Below are positions 17,228 through 25,340 of a stretch of DNA of 33,958 nucleotides, in pieces; positions within the stretch are counted from its first letter, which is position 1, and the number at the start of each line of letters is the position of its first letter. The stretch is taken from positions 1 to 33,958 of the forward strand of contig JAKJEN010000014.1 of the NCBI GenBank assembly GCA_022705405.1, given 5' to 3'. This stretch comes from Planctomycetota bacterium (lineage in GTDB: Bacteria > Planctomycetota > Phycisphaerae > Sedimentisphaerales > Anaerohalosphaeraceae). Under the pieces are notes generated by a model. The model saw only the letters and a program-made list of their open reading frames with translations. It was not told the origin of the DNA and made no database searches. The translations under genes and the position numbers were made by a program.

Positions 17228-17278
17228 CTTTTTTATCCAAATTTTCAACGATCAGAAGTCCCCTGAAAAAATCGCATT

Positions 17279-17890
17279 TCACAGAATTCCGCATCTCTTT
17301 AATTCCTGGCGAACCTGGTCGGCGTTTTGAAACTGGATGGCCGACATCCCTGCCTGCCGAGCTCCTTCCACATTACCGGGCAGATCGTCTATAAAAAGGC
17401 AGCGCTGTGCGGGCATGCCGACGGACTGGGCGGCGATCTGATATATTTTCGGATCGGGTTTGCAGACGCCAACCTGAAAACTGAGGGTCGGCTTTTTGAA
17501 GATTCCCACGATTGGGTAGTTTTGCCGGATATAGGTCCAGTGCGTCAGATCGGTATCCGAGAGCAATCCCAGCGGGATCCGCCCGTTGAGTTCATGCACC
17601 AGGGCTTCCATTTCAGGGTTGGGGTAAAAGATGCTGCACCAGGCCCGTCGGAACAAATCCAGCGGCCAGTCAAATCCATAGCGGCTGCACACGGACTGAT
17701 AAAACTGTTCAAACGAAATCTTCCCGGAATTGAGTTGAGGAATCAGTCCGCTTTCTCTGACTTTACCGGCTGTTTCTTCTCCGCCATTTGAAGCGCCCGA
17801 TGAAATGAGCATCTTCTGCATAGGTTCCAAGTCAATATGGATCAGCACTCGACCCAGATCAAAGATAACCGCTTCGATGTTTTGCGTCAC
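17279..17890 (-). CDS. HAD-superfamily phosphatase, YihX-like
   Basis: The protein has 203 residues. HAD motifs are in order: motif I IFDLGRVLI with nucleophile D11, motif II GLLSDTD, motif III lysine in VCKPDPKIY, and motif IV CLFIDDLPGNVEGA. The DLG form of motif I, with a helical cap (about 20-85), resembles YihX-type sugar-phosphate phosphatases, so a small phosphorylated metabolite is the likely substrate. The start is GTG at 17890, overlapping the stop of the upstream CYTH gene by GTGA; the two are probably translated together. The family is sure; the substrate is unknown. Confidence 0.88.
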   Translation of the reverse strand: MTQNIEAVIFDLGRVLIHIDLEPMQKMLISSGASNGGEETAGKVRESGLIPQLNSGKISFEQFYQSVCSRYGFDWPLDLFRRAWCSIFYPNPEMEALVHELNGRIPLGLLSDTDLTHWTYIRQNYPIVGIFKKPTLSFQVGVCKPDPKIYQIAAQSVGMPAQRCLFIDDLPGNVEGARQAGMSAIQFQNADQVRQELKRCGIL

Positions 17891-18411
17891 AGAGCGTCCT
17901 TTTCCAGAAGCATATCGCTGTAAGAACGGCTTTTCAGATCAGCCGGCGTAATCCCTAATTGTTTCATATAAAATTCACATTGCCGGCAAAGTTTTTCTAT
18001 GCCGATGTCTCCTTTTGTATCGATGGCTTCAATTTCCACAAAATAACCCAGCTCCTCTATGAAATCAATATGAAATTTGACGTTGTCCAGGAAGTAAATC
18101 TCCCGATGCTTTTTAACCGTCGTCTGTGTCTTTAGCGCACTGCTTAATACCTCAGCCAGAGCGGACTGGGGGCCTGTGCGGTAGAGCGACACATTCGCCT
18201 GTTTGGGGCCTTCCTGATCGGGGCGCTGATAAAAGATCAGCGCGTTTTCTATCGTCCCCTGCCGCAGCTTCAGTCGTCCGTGAGGCGACTTATAATAGAT
18301 ATCCGTCTGGTTGTCGATTCCCCTAAAGTCAGCTCCGGCTTTCTGTAAAAACTCTCTGATTTTTTGCGGATCCTTGCAGCGGGCCTTGATTTCTATATTT
18401 GTATGGCTCAT
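17887..18411 (-). CDS. CYTH domain protein (class IV adenylate cyclase-like)
   Basis: This is a 174-residue single-domain CYTH protein. These fold into a tunnel that binds triphosphates with two metal ions and include adenylate cyclase IV (CyaB), thiamine triphosphatase and inorganic triphosphatase. Visible features: an N-terminal NIEIKAR (the ExExK signature in reduced form), QTDIYYKSPHGRLKLRQG, HIDFIEELGYFVEIE and a closing SRSYSDMLLEK. The QTD...GRLKLR form is close to the CyaB-like subgroup. Which reaction it performs cannot be told. It is first in a two-gene unit with the HAD phosphatase (GTGA overlap). Confidence 0.87.
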   Translation of the reverse strand: MSHTNIEIKARCKDPQKIREFLQKAGADFRGIDNQTDIYYKSPHGRLKLRQGTIENALIFYQRPDQEGPKQANVSLYRTGPQSALAEVLSSALKTQTTVKKHREIYFLDNVKFHIDFIEELGYFVEIEAIDTKGDIGIEKLCRQCEFYMKQLGITPADLKSRSYSDMLLEKDAL

Positions 18412-18450
18412 CTTTCATTCTCGATTTCTGAAAAAGCGCTGTTTTCCTGC

Positions 18451-18456
18451 ATTATA
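18451..18456 (-). promoter_or_regulatory. -10 box for CYTH-HAD operon
   Basis: A perfect TATAAT on the minus strand is placed to start transcription about 30 nt ahead of the CYTH gene. No good -35 box is visible at the right distance. The remaining gap up to 18701 holds no convincing gene, terminator or plus-strand promoter. Confidence 0.35.
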
Positions 18457-18701
18457 GGACATTGAGACGGAAAAAATGACTAAATTTTTAGAAAAACCCC
18501 TATCTATACGGCTATTTTACAGAAAATACGGTCTGTATGAAAAATGCCAGAATTGCGTTTAATGCGGTCTGTGTTTTGTCCGAAAGGATGAATGGTCAGC
18601 CCAGCGGCTGTTTAAAATACGACAGAGGGGATCAAAGGGCTGCTTGCAGAAGTTCTTGAAATGAATGAATGAGAAAAAACAATACACAGGAGATCAGTTT
18701 T

Positions 18702-20147
18702 ATGGCAGCGAAAAAGAAAACAGCCAAAAAAGGCGTCCGAAAACTTGCCCGAAAGGCCAGCCGCAGCGCCAAGCCGAAAACGCGCAAAACGGCTGCTCGC
18801 AAAGTCGCCAAGACATCGAGCAAGAGCAGGAAGACAACTCCTCGAAAAAAAAGCCGCGTTGTCGCAAAAAAGAAAACTTTTTCCGTGAAGGCCAAGGCAT
18901 CCGGGAAAACCCGGCGATCTGCCGTTAAGACCAGGGTTTCAAAAAAGACCCGGCCGGCCGTCAAAGCCAAAACAAAAGGAAAAGCCAGGACAGCGCCGAA
19001 AACCGCCGGCAAGCCGATGATTCCGGTACTGGATCTGGAAAAGTATCAGGTCAAGTCCGTCGCCGAAACCGGCGTCAAGGACAACTTTGTCGGTTCCACC
19101 CGTTATGCCTGGATCGGCAGCGGACAGTGCGGCGGCCGACTGGCCAAGGCGTTTTATGATCTGGGCTACAAGAAGGCCATTGCCGTCAATACCTCCCACC
19201 ATGATCTGGATCTGCTGGCGATTCCCGCCTCGCAAAAATTCCTGATGGATATCGGCGAAAAAGGGGCCGGCAAAAATATGATCCGCGGCCAGCAGGCGGT
19301 CAGCCAGTGGCGGCAGGACATTCAGCACCTGGCCCGCAAGACCTTCGGCACTGAGGTAGATCATGTGATGGTCTGCATCGGAGCCGGCGGCGGCACCGGC
19401 GGCGGCAGCGCAGCCGAACTGGTCAATATCGCCAGGGATTATGTCTATTCCATCGGCAAAAGCGACCCGAATAAGCGGGTTGGAGTCATCATGACGCTTC
19501 CGACAGCCGGCGAAGCCAATTCTCCAAAGGTCGCCGAAAACGCCTGGCAGGTTGCCACGGAAATGGGCAAACTGGCGTCCAAAGGGCTGATTTCTCCGCT
19601 GATTATCATCGACAATGAAAAGATCAGCCGGCTGTATCCGGGCAAGACCGTCCGGGAATTCTGGCCGAGTATTAATAACACCGTCGCGGGCATGTTTGAC
19701 GTTTTCAATCGGCTCAGTTCACTGAGCAGCCCCTATACCTCGCTGGATTCGGTGGATTACCAGAGCATTCTCAGATCCGGCGGCTGTGCGATCATGGGGC
19801 TGACCCGCGTCGAAAAGTTCAAAGATCGCTTTGCGCTCAGCAGCGCCGTCAAGCAGAATCTCGAAAAGACGCTGCTCAGCGACGGATTCAATCTGAGCAC
19901 CGCCCGCGTAGCCGGCTGTACGGTTGTCGGCGGCAAGCGGATGATGGCTCATACGCTCAATCTGCAGGACAACATTAATTTTGCGTTTGATGTGCTGGCG
20001 GACCTGGCCCCGCGGGCCACGATTCACCGGGGCATCTATGAAGATGGGCGAGAAGCGCTGCGGGTTTACACCCTCATCGGCGGACTGGATTTTCCGAAGG
20101 CCCGCATTGAGGAACTGAAGGCCGCACAGCTGGTCGCTGTGCCCTAA
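18702..20147 (+). CDS. Tubulin/FtsZ-like GTPase with histone H1-like tail
   Basis: ATG 18702 has AGGAGA 8 nt upstream and gives 481 residues; an in-frame ATG at 18669 has no such site. Residues 1-104 form a histone-H1-like tail of Ala/Lys/Arg/Thr repeats: 43 Lys/Arg and no Asp/Glu in the first 100. A tubulin/FtsZ GTPase domain follows from about 130. Its T1 loop IGSGQCGGR (138-146) is closer to the GQCG of eukaryotic tubulin than to FtsZ, and the tubulin signature GAGGGTGGGS lies at 227-236. A T5-like region follows (LPTAGEANSPKVAENAW), then a T7-like loop SLDSVDYQSILRSGG (347-361). There D352 is kept, while the FtsZ Asn and second Asp are replaced by S350 and S355. The fold is sure from the signature; binding to DNA through the tail, and a role in segregation, chromosome organisation or division, are inference. 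Confidence 0.85.
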   Translation: MAAKKKTAKKGVRKLARKASRSAKPKTRKTAARKVAKTSSKSRKTTPRKKSRVVAKKKTFSVKAKASGKTRRSAVKTRVSKKTRPAVKAKTKGKARTAPKTAGKPMIPVLDLEKYQVKSVAETGVKDNFVGSTRYAWIGSGQCGGRLAKAFYDLGYKKAIAVNTSHHDLDLLAIPASQKFLMDIGEKGAGKNMIRGQQAVSQWRQDIQHLARKTFGTEVDHVMVCIGAGGGTGGGSAAELVNIARDYVYSIGKSDPNKRVGVIMTLPTAGEANSPKVAENAWQVATEMGKLASKGLISPLIIIDNEKISRLYPGKTVREFWPSINNTVAGMFDVFNRLSSLSSPYTSLDSVDYQSILRSGGCAIMGLTRVEKFKDRFALSSAVKQNLEKTLLSDGFNLSTARVAGCTVVGGKRMMAHTLNLQDNINFAFDVLADLAPRATIHRGIYEDGREALRVYTLIGGLDFPKARIEELKAAQLVAVP

Positions 20148-20165
20148 TGGAAATACGCTCTTTTG

Positions 20166-20200
20166 CGCCGGATGCAGACCCTTGCATCCGGCGTTTTTTT
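20166..20200 (+). terminator. Rho-independent terminator after tubulin-like gene
   Basis: CGCCGGATGCA (20166-20176) and TGCATCCGGCG (20183-20193) make a perfect 11-bp stem with a 6-nt loop, followed by seven T. It lies 18 nt past the stop of the tubulin-like gene and should end its transcript efficiently. Confidence 0.9.
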
Positions 20201-20202
20201 GT

Positions 20203-20232
20203 GCGCCGGACGCAGACTCTTTGCATTCGCCG
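20203..20232. repeat. Decayed second copy of the terminator stem-loop
   Basis: GCGCCGGACGCAGACTCT and TTGCATTCGCCG repeat the sequence of 20165-20193 with several changes that break the stem. It looks like a tandem duplication of the terminator, and ends just before the stop codon of the convergent GH106 gene. Confidence 0.5.
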
Positions 20233-20233
20233 A

Positions 20234-23200
20234 TTAGTCTTCGTCGAACTGGCGGAGATAATTCTTCAAAGTACACTGCTTCAAATCCCGGATTCCCTGC
20301 ACAACCGCTTTAGCGCTTAGGCGAGCTCCTGCCGGAGTAGTATGGGTATGATCTTCCAGAAAATATTCATTTTTTACCTTTTCGGGTCCGGCTTTTTCGT
20401 ACTGCTCAGCAATCCGTTCATTCAGATCGATGAAGAAGACCCCCTGCTCCTGTGCCGTTTGAGCGGCCCACAAGCCGTAATCTTCGGAAGCCCTGACCAC
20501 TTTTGCTTCCTTCCAAAGGTTTCTTGGAACCAGCGAGCAAACGATGGGGATTGCTCCTTTGGCCCGAGTGTCTGCAATATATTTGCGCAAATACCATCCG
20601 TAGGTATGTACCGTTTCTTGCCTGCCGGTTGCCTCCATGACGACCTCTTCGCTCAGATCGCCGATGCCTTTAAGGGAGGCCCGTGCGCGTCCGGTATTGA
20701 GCGGGCCTCCGTCATTATGTCCAAACTGTATCAGCACGAAGTCGCTGGGCCGGATATCCGCAAGGACCTTGTCCCACAGTCCTTCGGTCTGAAAGGTGCG
20801 GCTGCTTCGCCCGCCCAGGGCCTGATTGCGGACTGTGATTAGCGGCAAATCGAAGAAATCCGAGAGCGGATCCCCCCACCCCTGAAGACCTGCTGTATTA
20901 TTCTTAACGGTGGAATCTCCAATGATAAAAAGAGTCGGTTTTACGGGTTCTTCTGCCTGGATCCGATCGAACGAGAGAATCTCCATTGGATGCAGCAGGA
21001 CCGGTCCGAGCAGGCCGGAATCGCGAAGGGGCCATCCGGAGGCGTCCAGGGGCTTGTAGTCTATGTTTACAACGTTGATGTCATAGAAATACTTCCAGCG
21101 AATCTTCTTCCGATCCAGATCGCGGATACGATTGGCGGCCAGATTGGTCACATCGATTTCCAGCGTGTTCAATCCTTCCTTGAAAAGAGAATCCGAAAGG
21201 CGGCACCGAAACGGCCCTGACCAGAGAGCTGCGACCGGTGTGCCGTTTAGCCGAGGCCGTGCGCTGTCGCAAACCCGACCCAGATCAAGCAGCCAGCAAT
21301 CTGCCTGACAGACGGGCTTTTCAAATCTGATGGTATATCTTGCAGTCCCTGCAAAGCAATCCGCCTGGGGGTCTTTCCATTGAGTCCAGGAAGTTAATTC
21401 GCTCAGTTGCCGGGATTTCGGCGGAATCGGGCCGTTTTCGATAAAGGCAACCTCCCATGTACCCTGAACCGGAATCGGATCTCCGTGGGGGAGGATATAC
21501 TGCCATTTTTGAACGGCTGCTTCTTTTTCGGCAAAAGTCTTTACGATCATGGACTGCCCGGAATCCAGTTGGATGTAAATTTGTGTATGGCCGTCCTTTT
21601 GACGCTGCGCCGCTTCCAGACCCGGCCCGCCCAAAACAGGATCCATAAAAATTGCCGAATGGGCCGGCCGCGACAATTGGATCCATCGGCTGACCGGCTG
21701 ATTGGAAACATTGACAAAAAAGTAATAATGACCTTCGGGGTGGGTTCGGCGAATGAACTGAATCTGCCAATCGACTGATTCTTCGCGAGCCGTTCGGCCG
21801 GCTTTAAGCATCGGCTCCAATTGCCCAACCAGTAAAGTTCCTTTGCCTATTCTGCACGGACGCACAGAAGGCGGATCCTCCGGGCCGAAAGAGACGGCAT
21901 CCAGAAGTTTTCTGAACTCTTCGCGGCGGCGATCCAGATCGGCCATGCCGGGGACATCCGACGGAAGCGACGACGAAAATAAAACCGTCGCTCCCTTGCG
22001 AATCAGCCGCATCAGATTTTCCAGCGTCTGCACAGGCATAACCCGGCAGCCGGGAATCACAAGCGTTGTATAGGCATTGCCGCCCAGCAGGATCCGGCCG
22101 TCTTGAACCTGTGCCCGGGCCAGGAATTGATCAGAGACCATATCGAAGGCGTAACCTTTATTCCACAGCATCATGGCCGCCTCCTCGAAGCCGGAACCAT
22201 TGAGCCACTGGTCGTAATTGTGCACGCGAAACGGCAGCAGAATTCCATCGGGTGTATTCCAGAAGTCATAGACCGGCAGATAAAGAAGCACATCATTGTC
22301 CGGCCGACCGGACTGAAGGATCGACTGGCAGCGAGCGATGTAAGCGTTAAAGTCGGGCAGATCATGCCAGAGGCCGCCGCCGGGTCCGAAATTGACCGAG
22401 GCGTAAAACTGCCAGCCCGGCCAGGCGGCATTCGTCGGGGAGTAGGGAATCCCGTGAAAGAAAATATGATTGATGCCGCTCAGAAGCAGCAGGTCGGCGG
22501 CGGTTTTGATATCGGTCAGCGAAGCGTTAAAATGCTCCCTCAGCCAAGTAAAGGATTCCGAAGAAGCCAGAGTCCGACCGCTGATATGGGCCGCCGAGGA
22601 AGCCAGTTTCAGCATCGGAATTTGGCGAAAGTCGGGAAATCTGAAGATTTCCGTTTCGGGAATGTCGGCAGCGGCATACAGATCAATCAGATTGGCCGGA
22701 GCGCCGTGGGCCTGATTGCGGCAGCGGCTGCCGTAACGGCGGCACCACTGTGCCCACCGCTGGATATACGCGATGTGCAGATCGGAAATGGTTTCGCGAT
22801 AGTCGCTTTTGACGCGGGCGACAATCTCCGAAGAACTGTCGCCGAAAAAGGCCTCTATATGATCCCGCAGGTCGTAGCCGCGACGCTTCTTAAATTCGTT
22901 GAAGAAATCCGGCGTCCAGTTGGCGTCGAAATATTCAAAGGAATCATGAAAATGTGCTCTCGGCAGGATTCCCTTAAATTCAGAAAAGGGCTTATCAAAT
23001 TCTGATAGATAACTGTCCAGAGCGGCAACCGAATACGGATCGACCACATAGCCCTCTCCGCCGGGAGCGGCGCGTTTGACTCTCTGAATCGGACATCGGA
23101 CGGACAATTCATAAACCGTCCAGGAGCCCTCGGGGACCTGCCATTGGATTTTTCCATCTTGCGCCTGATCGGTCAAATCTATACGACGGCCGTCGCCGGA

Positions 23201-23713
23201 AACGGCGATCAGGCAAGCCAGTTTGGCCTTGGGGTCTTTGGGTATGGCGGTCAAGAACAGCCGCTGATCCGGATCCGGATTATACCGTTCGAGCAGGACC
23301 TTCATCGAAGCCGTCTTTTCGGTGACCTGCGGTCCGCCGAACGGCCAGCCGGTGCCGGTGGACATATCGATACCCAGATCCAGTTTTTTCGCCTGATCGG
23401 TGGTATAGGCCAGCATCTTCATCCATGTTGGCGAAAGAAACTGAATAAATTTATCTTCCTTTCCCCTGACGCCGTAGATCGGGCAGATTTTCAGCCCGCC
23501 CAGTCCAATCTGCTTAAAGTCTGTCAGCAGAGCCGTCAGGTTGGGTTCATCTACGGCGTTTCCCAGCCACCACCAGAATGCCCACGGGCGATTTTCCGAA
23601 GTCGCCGCAGGCCATTGGATATCCGCCGATGCTTCTGTAAAGCCCTGAAATAACAGGCAGACCGATAAGCAGACGCCCCGCAGAAATCTCGCCAACGGCC
23701 ATGATGTCTTCAT
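20234..23713 (-). CDS. GH106 alpha-L-rhamnosidase fused to CE12 acetylesterase
   Basis: The protein has 1159 residues with a signal peptide (FLRGVCLSVCLLFQGFTEASA). Residues about 32-900 match GH106: RPWAFWWWLGNAVD (42-55), GLGGLKICPIYG (70-81), FLSPTWMKMLAYTT and DMSTGTGWPFGGP (116-128). A beta-sandwich near 770-900 precedes the second enzyme. Residues 925-1159 are an SGNH hydrolase of the rhamnogalacturonan acetylesterase (CE12) type: GDST with S934, LGGRSSRTF, FGHND (997-1001) and DHTHTTPAGA with D1121 and H1124. One chain would thus remove acetyl groups and release rhamnose from rhamnogalacturonan I. AAAGGA lies 8 nt before ATG 23713. It is last in the pectin locus, 49 nt after the esterase gene. 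Both families are clear; the precise glycan is inferred from the neighbours. Confidence 0.92.
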   Translation of the reverse strand: MKTSWPLARFLRGVCLSVCLLFQGFTEASADIQWPAATSENRPWAFWWWLGNAVDEPNLTALLTDFKQIGLGGLKICPIYGVRGKEDKFIQFLSPTWMKMLAYTTDQAKKLDLGIDMSTGTGWPFGGPQVTEKTASMKVLLERYNPDPDQRLFLTAIPKDPKAKLACLIAVSGDGRRIDLTDQAQDGKIQWQVPEGSWTVYELSVRCPIQRVKRAAPGGEGYVVDPYSVAALDSYLSEFDKPFSEFKGILPRAHFHDSFEYFDANWTPDFFNEFKKRRGYDLRDHIEAFFGDSSSEIVARVKSDYRETISDLHIAYIQRWAQWCRRYGSRCRNQAHGAPANLIDLYAAADIPETEIFRFPDFRQIPMLKLASSAAHISGRTLASSESFTWLREHFNASLTDIKTAADLLLLSGINHIFFHGIPYSPTNAAWPGWQFYASVNFGPGGGLWHDLPDFNAYIARCQSILQSGRPDNDVLLYLPVYDFWNTPDGILLPFRVHNYDQWLNGSGFEEAAMMLWNKGYAFDMVSDQFLARAQVQDGRILLGGNAYTTLVIPGCRVMPVQTLENLMRLIRKGATVLFSSSLPSDVPGMADLDRRREEFRKLLDAVSFGPEDPPSVRPCRIGKGTLLVGQLEPMLKAGRTAREESVDWQIQFIRRTHPEGHYYFFVNVSNQPVSRWIQLSRPAHSAIFMDPVLGGPGLEAAQRQKDGHTQIYIQLDSGQSMIVKTFAEKEAAVQKWQYILPHGDPIPVQGTWEVAFIENGPIPPKSRQLSELTSWTQWKDPQADCFAGTARYTIRFEKPVCQADCWLLDLGRVCDSARPRLNGTPVAALWSGPFRCRLSDSLFKEGLNTLEIDVTNLAANRIRDLDRKKIRWKYFYDINVVNIDYKPLDASGWPLRDSGLLGPVLLHPMEILSFDRIQAEEPVKPTLFIIGDSTVKNNTAGLQGWGDPLSDFFDLPLITVRNQALGGRSSRTFQTEGLWDKVLADIRPSDFVLIQFGHNDGGPLNTGRARASLKGIGDLSEEVVMEATGRQETVHTYGWYLRKYIADTRAKGAIPIVCSLVPRNLWKEAKVVRASEDYGLWAAQTAQEQGVFFIDLNERIAEQYEKAGPEKVKNEYFLEDHTHTTPAGARLSAKAVVQGIRDLKQCTLKNYLRQFDED

Positions 23714-23762
23714 TGTTTTTTCCTTTTATAAGCAGGGTTATGATTTTTGTTTTTGGATACGA

Positions 23763-25340
23763 TCAAAAATTGTCCGTGCGAAAGGGGGAGGCCGGCAGCC
23801 CTTCACGGTTATAAAGACTGACGGTCGGAAAGTCATCCCAAGCGTATCGTACAGCGACCGGCTGTTTGATTTGCGGACTGCAAACAATCACCGAATCTCC
23901 TTCGATCTTCGCTTGTGCCCAGACAAATTCCCGATCGGTCCCGGCAACGGCAAAACCGCCAAGGATTGTGTCTTTGGATATCAGGCCTCCGCCAAGATGT
24001 TTGAAAGAAAGGACGATTTTATCGCCTTCGATTCGCATCGATTCATACAGCGGACCGCTAAAGACAATATTTTCCTTATAAGCCAGCGCCCGGGCCGCCA
24101 GCGAAAAACGCAGACCTACATCCTGCTTGTTTTTCGGATGGATGTTGTCCGATTCGCCAATATCAATCGTCACGATCATCGCAGTATTGGGAATGTTCAG
24201 ATTTTTTGACTGGGCTTCTCTGACCCGTGTAGTGCCGCCTCCCTGGCAAGGCCGCGCAGGCGGCTTTCCGTAGGCGGCCAGCTGCGCATACAAAAACGGA
24301 AAATCGCCCTGGGCCCAGGCCTTGCGCCAATCTCGAATGAGAGTCTCCATGATTCGATCATAAACGGCTGCTGTAGGAATGTTGGATTCTCCCTGATACC
24401 AGAGGGCTCCGCGGATCGCATAAGGAACCAGCGGGGCCGTCATGGCGTTATAAAGTACGCAGGGGCTGTGCTGATCGGAGTGCGGATTTTTTGGGGCGGC
24501 GGGCTTTCGGGGCGCTTTTTGGCCTTTGGCTTCGGCGGCGGCAGACTGCTCCTTCCAGTGGGCCAGTTCTTCTTCATATTTTTTCTGGGCGGCGCCGCTG
24601 TCAAAATCCTGACATTTTTTTGTGTAGTCCTCCAGCAGAAATTGCAGGTCCGCCTCGGCCTCCAGCGCCGCCCGGCTGGTCCAGGCCTCGGCAGTGCTGG
24701 CGCCATAGGCAGCCGTCAGCAGACCGACGGGAACATTCAGTTTTTGATGAATCTCGCGCGCAAAAAAATAAGCCGCCGCGGACATATGCCCCGCTGTCTG
24801 CGGCGAGCAGATTTCCCAGCGGCTGTCTGTTTCCTGCTGCTGCTGGTCGCTCGTGCGGAAGGGTACATCGAACGCGCGAATCAGAGGATAATCGGCCTGA
24901 GCCACTTCCTGCTGCTCGTTCACTACGCCGCACCAGTAGCGGTCTTCTTTAGCGACGGTCATATCCATATTGGACTGGCCTGAACAAAGCCAGACCTCGC
25001 CCATATATACATCCCGAAAAGATATCGACTGATCGTAGCCGATGATGGACAGACTGTACGGCCCCCCTGCCGATACGGCATCCAGATCGATCCGCCACCG
25101 GCCTTCGGCATCCGCGACGGCGGTCTTTTCCTGCTGCTGAAAACGAACGGTCACCGGCTCGCCCGCCGATGCGGTTCCCCATATCGGGACTGTCCGGTCC
25201 CGTTGAAGCACCATATGATCGCCAAAGACGCTTGCCGGCTTGATCCGGGCCTCTACAGGCGGACAGCAAAAAACGGCCGTCAAAAATCCGATCAGGGCTG
25301 CGCCTGTGAACCTGCTGCCGATCTTTCTTATAGAGTTCAC
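23763..25340 (-). CDS. Sialate O-acetylesterase-like carbohydrate esterase
   Basis: The protein has 525 residues with a signal peptide (GAALIGFLTAVFCCPPVEA). It has the SASA/SGNH layout: an N-terminal Ig-like segment (PASVFGDHMVLQRDRTVPIWGTA), the nucleophile motif WLCSGQSNMD (S123), GALWYQGESN, and the D398-x2-H401 motif in SDNIHPKNK. Such enzymes act on acetylated sugars; in pectin loci they usually de-acetylate oligosaccharides rather than sialic acid. Residues about 240-290 contain an Ala/Lys/Glu/Pro-rich insertion not typical of the family. GTG 25340 overlaps the GH28 stop (GTGA), so the two are co-translated. Confidence 0.9.
   Translation of the reverse strand: MNSIRKIGSRFTGAALIGFLTAVFCCPPVEARIKPASVFGDHMVLQRDRTVPIWGTASAGEPVTVRFQQQEKTAVADAEGRWRIDLDAVSAGGPYSLSIIGYDQSISFRDVYMGEVWLCSGQSNMDMTVAKEDRYWCGVVNEQQEVAQADYPLIRAFDVPFRTSDQQQQETDSRWEICSPQTAGHMSAAAYFFAREIHQKLNVPVGLLTAAYGASTAEAWTSRAALEAEADLQFLLEDYTKKCQDFDSGAAQKKYEEELAHWKEQSAAAEAKGQKAPRKPAAPKNPHSDQHSPCVLYNAMTAPLVPYAIRGALWYQGESNIPTAAVYDRIMETLIRDWRKAWAQGDFPFLYAQLAAYGKPPARPCQGGGTTRVREAQSKNLNIPNTAMIVTIDIGESDNIHPKNKQDVGLRFSLAARALAYKENIVFSGPLYESMRIEGDKIVLSFKHLGGGLISKDTILGGFAVAGTDREFVWAQAKIEGDSVIVCSPQIKQPVAVRYAWDDFPTVSLYNREGLPASPFRTDNF

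Noticed and set aside
18537-18659. Small plus-strand open frame of 40 codons ahead of the tubulin-like gene
   Set aside because: There is no ribosome-binding site, and the composition is unremarkable, Cys/Arg-scattered; not supportable as a gene.
20203-20232. Terminator for the minus-strand GH106 gene
   Set aside because: The stem is broken, and on the minus strand no T-tract follows either hairpin.
22103-23005. Plus-strand open frame (300 codons) opposite the GH106 gene
   Set aside because: The opposite strand carries conserved GH106 motifs throughout; this frame has no recognisable domain or ribosome site.
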